Shown in pieces: positions 61,101 to 64,000 of a stretch of DNA of 64,000 nucleotides. Location of the stretch: contig JADJCX010000013.1 of the NCBI GenBank assembly GCA_016703005.1, positions 1 through 64,000 of the forward strand, read 5' to 3'. The position numbers and the translations under genes were made by a program. This DNA is from Flavobacteriales bacterium. GTDB taxonomy: Bacteria; Bacteroidota; Bacteroidia; Flavobacteriales_F; PHOS-HE28. Below the pieces are notes generated by a model. It was not told the DNA's origin. It was given only the letters and a program-made list of their open reading frames with translations, and did not search any database. Position 1 is the first letter of the stretch, and each line of letters begins with the position of its first letter.

Positions 61101-62027
61101 GGCCAAGCGCTCGGCCTCGGCGTTCTTGGCCAGTTCGGCGATCAGCGTGTCGCATTCCTTGATCTTCTGTTTCGGGTACGCCTCATCATCCCGCATATCG
61201 TTCGCCTGCGTGAACTTGGCTTTCGCCGCAGCGTAGTCCTTCTTCACGAAAAGAGCATCCCCATCCTTGATCAGGGCAGCATATTGTTCATTCAGTTTCT
61301 TTTCACTGTCCAGTTCGGCCAGCTTCATCTGCGCGTCGCTCAGTTTCGCCTTGGCAATGGCGTCGTTGTGCTTCAATGCCAGTGCAGCGTTGAATTTCTC
61401 AACCGCCTCGGCGTATTCCTTCGCCGTCATCGCAGCTCCACCATCGGTCATCAGCTTGGCAAACTCCGCCTCCGCTCCGAGCTCGCGTTTGCGCTTGTCG
61501 TCGTATTCCTTCAGCAACCGCGCTTGCTCGCTGCGCATGTGCTCGGTGTACGCCATGTCCCAACTCAGGGTGCCTGAAGTGCCATCGAACTTGGCCTTGC
61601 CAAAGGGTTGTTCCAGCACGCTGAAGTCCATGTCCGGTATGGACTGCAGCATGGTGAAGTCGATGTTCATGCCCAGTCCACCGCTACGCTCTTCTTCAGG
61701 TACGTTGCGGGTGTCGATAAGGATGTTCTTGCCCACGAAGCCGGGCTTGGCACACATCAACTTGTAGTCGGCGCCGAAGTCAACGTTCAGCTCGTACTTG
61801 CCGCTGGCATTGGTTACGGTTTCCGCCAGCTTCGCACCGTTCTTGAAGATGGTGACCGTTACCCCGTCCAACTTCTTCGAAGACGTGTAGTCCTTCACCG
61901 TTCCGTAGATGTACACGTCGTCCACCTGCGCGTGGAGGACGGTGCCGGAAAGACTCAGGAGGATGCCGATAAGCACGCTCGACCAACGGCGGTGGCGCGG
62001 GCTTGGGACGAAGCAGGACGGTTCCAT
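58125..62027 (-). CDS. Giant exported repeat protein with carboxypeptidase-regulatory domain
   Basis: A 1300-residue protein. The start at 62027 gives MEPSCFVPSPRHRRW and a signal peptide ending about residue 33 (GILLSLSGTVLHAQ). Residues 37-105 form a carboxypeptidase-regulatory/Ig-like domain (YIYGTVKDYTSSKKLDGVTV, NASGKYELNVDFGADYKL). Residues about 189-978 are eleven repeats of about 66 residues, each a TPR-like helical hairpin and a charged coiled coil. Then a long charged Ala-Glu-Arg-Lys coiled coil, and a compact C-terminal domain (EYPQGVTEESYTEGNKVVIRRIVVQ, VYSKVIAKWGTNYFKNGQAI). Probably a periplasmic or outer-membrane cell-shape or gliding-related scaffold; function unknown. The frame is intact over 3.9 kb. 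Confidence 0.85.
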   Translation of the reverse strand: MEPSCFVPSPRHRRWSSVLIGILLSLSGTVLHAQVDDVYIYGTVKDYTSSKKLDGVTVTIFKNGAKLAETVTNASGKYELNVDFGADYKLMCAKPGFVGKNILIDTRNVPEEERSGGLGMNIDFTMLQSIPDMDFSVLEQPFGKAKFDGTSGTLSWDMAYTEHMRSEQARLLKEYDDKRKRELGAEAEFAKLMTDGGAAMTAKEYAEAVEKFNAALALKHNDAIAKAKLSDAQMKLAELDSEKKLNEQYAALIKDGDALFVKKDYAAAKAKFTQANDMRDDEAYPKQKIKECDTLIAELAKNAEAERLAKELEEKYKAAILAADASFKGAKYEEARGKYNEASGLKPTEQYPKDQLAAITKKLDELAKKAEEDRLKAEEEKRLKEIEARYVAAIAAADAAFKAGNYDPAKAKYEEALTIKAAEKYPQDQIAAIAQKLKEQADQAEKDRLQKELDENYNAAVKAGDAAFKSEKFDDAKAKFNEALGFKKDEKYPKDQLAAIDKRIAELAKLADEAEKKRKLDEQYAAVIAAADAAFNLSTFDAAKAKYNEALGLRKDEKYPKDQLLAIDKKIADQAKAEEEARKQAELDARYQKLVDEGNEMFRTEGYTGARAKFVEAGSVKPAEKYPKDRIAEIDAKLAELKRLEEEERKRLELDAKYTALIKKADGEYDGKKMGEALKDYQDALVLKPGEQHPTERIAAITSHLDADARAKAEAERLERERLEKEKQYNELIAKADKFFDGKQLEDARTTYNDALGIKPGEKHPIGRLTEIERLLKERADKEAADRLAMESDAAERARLEEENRRKQAEKDAIDQQYREIIASADLAFDGDNFDLARDRYTEALTVKPAEQYPKDRLQAIEDEMANRLKSKSEQERLAAERLREEEERKRREAEEAEAARLRAEDDRNRMASEQELDERYRAIIVDADGKLGEKSYQEARGLYSQALDVKPSETYPQAKIEQIDKLLAELARQEEEERLARERAARDQGSAKPVTTVTIDNTKAEDAEAFMRDARLREEAEKNERIKKLKQDVSDKEAADAEAARLRREEGVQRKSQHEEDKQQLYTGSEDLRLTNAERVAAEKEALAAAERARAERSASSRESSYSAKLQTEQSAAQKQEAWRDHHHIQTENAAEQAERFKVAEQKRQDNSADRREDAVAANKVYDRNATDLQDRGAELADRNQQRVEGDKAQQQAHEAARIANAESARASAKNRLDGVETNKPKDYRDYNATKLAQEYPQGVTEESYTEGNKVVIRRIVVQGNKADVYSKVIAKWGTNYFKNGQAISEEIWRAGTEE
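59096..61463 (-). repeat. Eleven-copy coding repeat, about 66 codons each
   Basis: Each unit has the pattern Y-x-x-x-I-x-x-(A/G)-D-x-x-F-x-x-x-x-(Y/F)-x-x-A-(K/R)-x-x-(Y/F)-x-x-A-L-x-x-K-P-x-E-x-Y-P-K-(D/E)-x-(L/I), then a linker rich in Ala, Glu, Lys and Arg. The copies differ enough in DNA that they are old, but the YPKDQ core is nearly constant. Copies 4 and 5 (FKKDEKYPKDQ and LRKDEKYPKDQ) are the closest pair. Confidence 0.85.
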
Positions 62028-62094
62028 ACGGAGCGGCAAGTTAACCATGGGTTGAAAGCTGGAAAGCCGGGGCCGATACCTTTCCGCCAACAGC

Positions 62095-63246
62095 ATGCAG
62101 AGCATTTGGCAGCAAGGGTGGGCCGAGAGGCTGGGTAAAGTCGGTGGTGGGTTGTCTTCCAAGGTGGATCTGGCCGTTATCGGCGGTGGTATCGTGGGCT
62201 TGTTCTCCGCGCTTCATTACAAACGCAAACATCCCGGCCATAAGGTCCAGGTGCTGGAGCGCGGCGCCTACCCCGATGGCGCCAGTGCGCGCAATGCGGG
62301 TTTTGCCTGCTTCGGAAGCCCGAGCGAGTTGATCGCGGACATGGAAAAGGAAGGCGAGGATGCCGCCCTGGTACGTGTGGAGGAACGCTGGCGGGGCCTG
62401 CTGGAATTGCGCTCCGAGCTGGGCGATGAACGGATAGGGTTTGAACCAACAGGCGGTCATGAATTGTTCGGCGAAGCCGACCCGCTGTACACCAAGGTCG
62501 CTGAAGGGTTCGATCGGCTCAACGGAAGTCTTCACGGCATCTTGGGGCGACCCGCCTATGAATGGCGGAACGACCGCATAGGTGACCTCGGGCTGAATAC
62601 CGGGCACCTCGCCTACACCGGTCTGGAGGGCCCCATACACACCGGCCGCATGATGCAAACCCTCCTCGGCAAAGTGCAGGAACTGGGCATTGAAGTGGTC
62701 TTTGGTGCCGAAGTGGCCAGCCTCGAGGACAACGGCGAACGAGTGTTGCTGGCGCTGAAGGATGGTTCGCAGCTAGCGAGCGCGATAGCGGTGGTCGCTA
62801 CGAACGGATACGCCAACGAACTGTTGCCCAATATTGACGTGCTACCAGCACGCGGACAAGTCTTGTTGACAGAGCCGATAGTTGGCCTCCGCTTGCGGGG
62901 CACCTTCCACGCCAACGAAGGCTTCTACTACTTCCGCGACTTCGAAGGCGGGGTGCTGCTGGGCGGTGGTAGGCATTTGGACATTGCAGGCGAAACAACC
63001 ACTGATGACGCGACCACGCCCCTGATACAAGCAGACTTGGAGCGACTGCTGCGCGAAGTGATCCTGCCGGGCAAGGCCTTCAAGATCAGGCACCGTTGGC
63101 GTGGCATCATGGGCTTCCGCAGCAAAGGCAAAACACCACTGGTGGACTTCGTGTCGCCCCGCGTGGTTGTGGCGGTTGGACTCAGCGGCATGGGCGTGGC
63201 CATTGGGATACGCGTGGCGCGTAGGGCCGCGGGGTTGCTGGAGTAG
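62095..63246 (+). CDS. FAD-dependent amino-acid oxidase-like protein
   Basis: A 383-residue DAO-family oxidoreductase. The dinucleotide-binding motif is VDLAVIGGGIVGLFSALHYKR, followed by VQVLERGAYPDGASARNAGF, the FAD ribose site, and the C-terminal GIMGFRSKGKTPLVDF and VAVGLSGMGVAIGIRVAR, closing the FAD site. Without a signal peptide it should be cytoplasmic. It may oxidise glycine, D-amino acids or similar amines; the exact substrate is open. The start at 62095 lies in the 67-base gap to the divergent repeat protein; a later start near residue 20 (MVGC-type frames) is less likely. The frame is intact. Confidence 0.85.
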   Translation: MQSIWQQGWAERLGKVGGGLSSKVDLAVIGGGIVGLFSALHYKRKHPGHKVQVLERGAYPDGASARNAGFACFGSPSELIADMEKEGEDAALVRVEERWRGLLELRSELGDERIGFEPTGGHELFGEADPLYTKVAEGFDRLNGSLHGILGRPAYEWRNDRIGDLGLNTGHLAYTGLEGPIHTGRMMQTLLGKVQELGIEVVFGAEVASLEDNGERVLLALKDGSQLASAIAVVATNGYANELLPNIDVLPARGQVLLTEPIVGLRLRGTFHANEGFYYFRDFEGGVLLGGGRHLDIAGETTTDDATTPLIQADLERLLREVILPGKAFKIRHRWRGIMGFRSKGKTPLVDFVSPRVVVAVGLSGMGVAIGIRVARRAAGLLE

Positions 63247-63271
63247 CTTGCCGCTACTGATCGGCAAAAAA

Positions 63272-63295
63272 AAGGACCGTCTTTCGACGGTCCTT
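63272..63295 (-). terminator. Terminator between DAO gene and tRNA-Thr
   Basis: Stem AAGGACCGTC / GACGGTCCTT with a TTTC loop. The A-run at 63266-63273 becomes a U-run for transcripts on the minus strand, that is, from tRNA-Thr; it may also stop the plus-strand oxidase gene. Confidence 0.88.
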
Positions 63296-63301
63296 CACTG
63301 G

Positions 63302-63373
63302 AGCCTCCCGCCGGATTTGAACCGGCGACCTGCTCATTACGAATGAGCTGCTCTACCGCTGAGCTAGGGAGGC
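63302..63373 (-). tRNA. tRNA-Thr(CGT)
   Basis: Minus-strand cloverleaf: acceptor GCCTCCC / GGGAGGC with discriminator T, D-arm AGCTCAGCGGTAGAGC, anticodon stem GCTCA/TGAGC with loop TTCGTAA (anticodon CGT), T-arm GCCGGTTCAAATCCGGC. No encoded CCA. Confidence 0.93.
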
Positions 63374-63384
63374 GGAAAGGGCGG

Positions 63385-63392
63385 CAAATGTA
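63385..63392 (-). promoter_or_regulatory. Candidate -7 box of tRNA-Thr
   Basis: TACATTTG, exact match to TAnnTTTG, 12 bases before the tRNA 5' end on the minus strand. Confidence 0.5.
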
Positions 63393-63423
63393 GAAGGGCA
63401 TTCCACACTCACCGCCCGCAGTG

Positions 63424-64000
63424 TTACAGCTTCGCGAATCGTTGGGCGGAACCTGCGGCCAGAACGGTGTATTGGCCAGGTGCTAGCGCGCTGATGTCCA
63501 CATGGAAACGGCGTGCACCGTTGATGTTGGTCTCGGATACAACGCGTCCGGATGGGTCCACTACGCGCACATTCCCGGTAGGCACGGTTCCGAAAGTCAC
63601 GGCGATCATCTCACAGGCCGGGTTCGGTGCCAGCGCGAATACGCTCGGGTTCACCTCGCCCACGGCCTGAATACCACGGATATCGAGATCGATCTTGCCG
63701 GGGTTGGGGCCAACAGCACCCACGCTCGTCAGTGTGCCCGTGTAGCTCATGGTGAACAGTTCACCGGTGCTGAAGAAGTCCGTGGTCGTGGTGTAGAGTT
63801 GGTTGTTGATGGGGTCGTTCACCATACCGTACACGGCGGTGCTGGCTGTGAGCGTATCGAGTACGTTCTCGGTATTCACGTCGTAGCGGGCCACTTGGCC
63901 AACGGCGTATTCCATGAAGAACACTTTCTCCTCGGCCATTTCCGAAGCTGCGCAACCACTTCCGACAGCAATGCTCTCGGTGAGGTCGAGGGGCTGCTGT
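63424..64000 (-). CDS. T9SS-sorted propeller protein, partial
   Basis: The C-terminal 191 residues of a surface protein whose start lies beyond the right edge; the frame is open to base 64000. It contains YncE-like propeller strands (FFMEYAVGQVARYDVNTENV, YGMVNDPINNQLYTTTTDFF, FTMSYTGTLTSVGAVG) and a T9SS type A sorting domain (FALAPNPACEMIAVTFG, VRVVDPSGRVVSETN, SALAPGQYTVLAAG, end AQRFAKL). Secreted by type IX secretion. The substrate or partner is unknown. Confidence 0.85.
   Translation of the reverse strand, partial: QQPLDLTESIAVGSGCAASEMAEEKVFFMEYAVGQVARYDVNTENVLDTLTASTAVYGMVNDPINNQLYTTTTDFFSTGELFTMSYTGTLTSVGAVGPNPGKIDLDIRGIQAVGEVNPSVFALAPNPACEMIAVTFGTVPTGNVRVVDPSGRVVSETNINGARRFHVDISALAPGQYTVLAAGSAQRFAKL

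Noticed and set aside
59096..61463. Regular repeat array that could suggest CRISPR
   Set aside because: Units are about 200 bases, coding, diverged in sequence and without spacers; no cas genes.
60699..61577. A 292-codon plus-strand frame in the repeat region
   Set aside because: Mirror image of the coding repeats of the giant protein; its own apparent repeats come from the sense strand.

Overview
The window comes from a member of the Bacteroidota, most likely Flavobacteriales. The evidence is six secreted proteins of type IX secretion (T9SS) type, most with a recognisable C-terminal sorting domain, a dialkylresorcinol (DarA/DarB) gene pair of the kind found in flexirubin loci, several families largely confined to Bacteroidota (DUF4421, DUF5106-like thioredoxin proteins, OmpA with thrombospondin type 3 repeats), and repeated TAnnTTTG / TAnnTTCG -7 boxes in front of genes and all three tRNAs. 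The DNA is GC-rich for the group, as in uncultured freshwater or wastewater lineages; placement below order is not supported.

Layout. 1-11.7 kb, all on the minus strand: exopolysaccharide genes (secreted deacetylase, two GT4 glycosyltransferases, a WcaF-like acetyltransferase, a GT2) run by an ATGA overlap straight into darA, then darB, then after a two-gene insertion a small protein, a BtrH-like protein and an ABC exporter cut by the left edge. 11.8-16.8 kb: a membrane protein, a badly broken T9SS protein, a metallophosphoesterase and a TPR protein. 16.8-23.9 kb: housekeeping genes gyrA and clpC, a MarR regulator, a lipoprotein with a methyltransferase fold and a DUF983 protein. 24-29 kb: an OmpA protein and its truncated neighbour, msrA, a dienelactone-hydrolase-like enzyme, an orphan DNA cytosine methylase and tRNA-Gly. 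29-37 kb: an orphan response regulator, tRNA-Pro, a delta-60 repeat protein with a secreted metallopeptidase, a KdnB-like dehydrogenase, an AsmA-like protein and a DUF4421 protein. 37-44 kb: an envelope-stress style operon (YtxH, holin-like, hypothetical, AI-2E transporter), small enzymes, a TPR lipoprotein, a FecCD/FecE uptake pair and mscL. 44-54 kb: CotH-like protein, DUF6265 lipoprotein, thioesterase, DUF349 protein, SpoIIE-type phosphatase, enoyl-CoA hydratase, a Tat-exported class V aminotransferase and a T9SS sugar dehydrogenase. 54-64 kb: prfC, Spy-like protein, thioredoxin-like protein, a 1300-residue repeat protein, a DAO-type oxidase, tRNA-Thr and a partial T9SS protein.

Sequence quality. 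Many genes that must be intact in a living cell (gyrA, clpC, prfC) are split by one-base shifts, often in short homopolymers, while long stretches (26-41 kb, 43.8-48.7 kb, 56-63 kb) are clean. This looks like uncorrected indel error of a long-read or low-coverage assembly rather than decay. I give one span per gene across such breaks and state where the breaks are.

No stretch longer than 300 bases lacks a gene; the largest gaps (29999-30232 region, 36894-37093, 54226-54403) hold only promoters or nothing I recognise. No insertion sequence, phage, CRISPR array or replication origin was seen. The most interesting arrangement is the fusion of an exopolysaccharide operon with the darAB/BtrH/ABC block.
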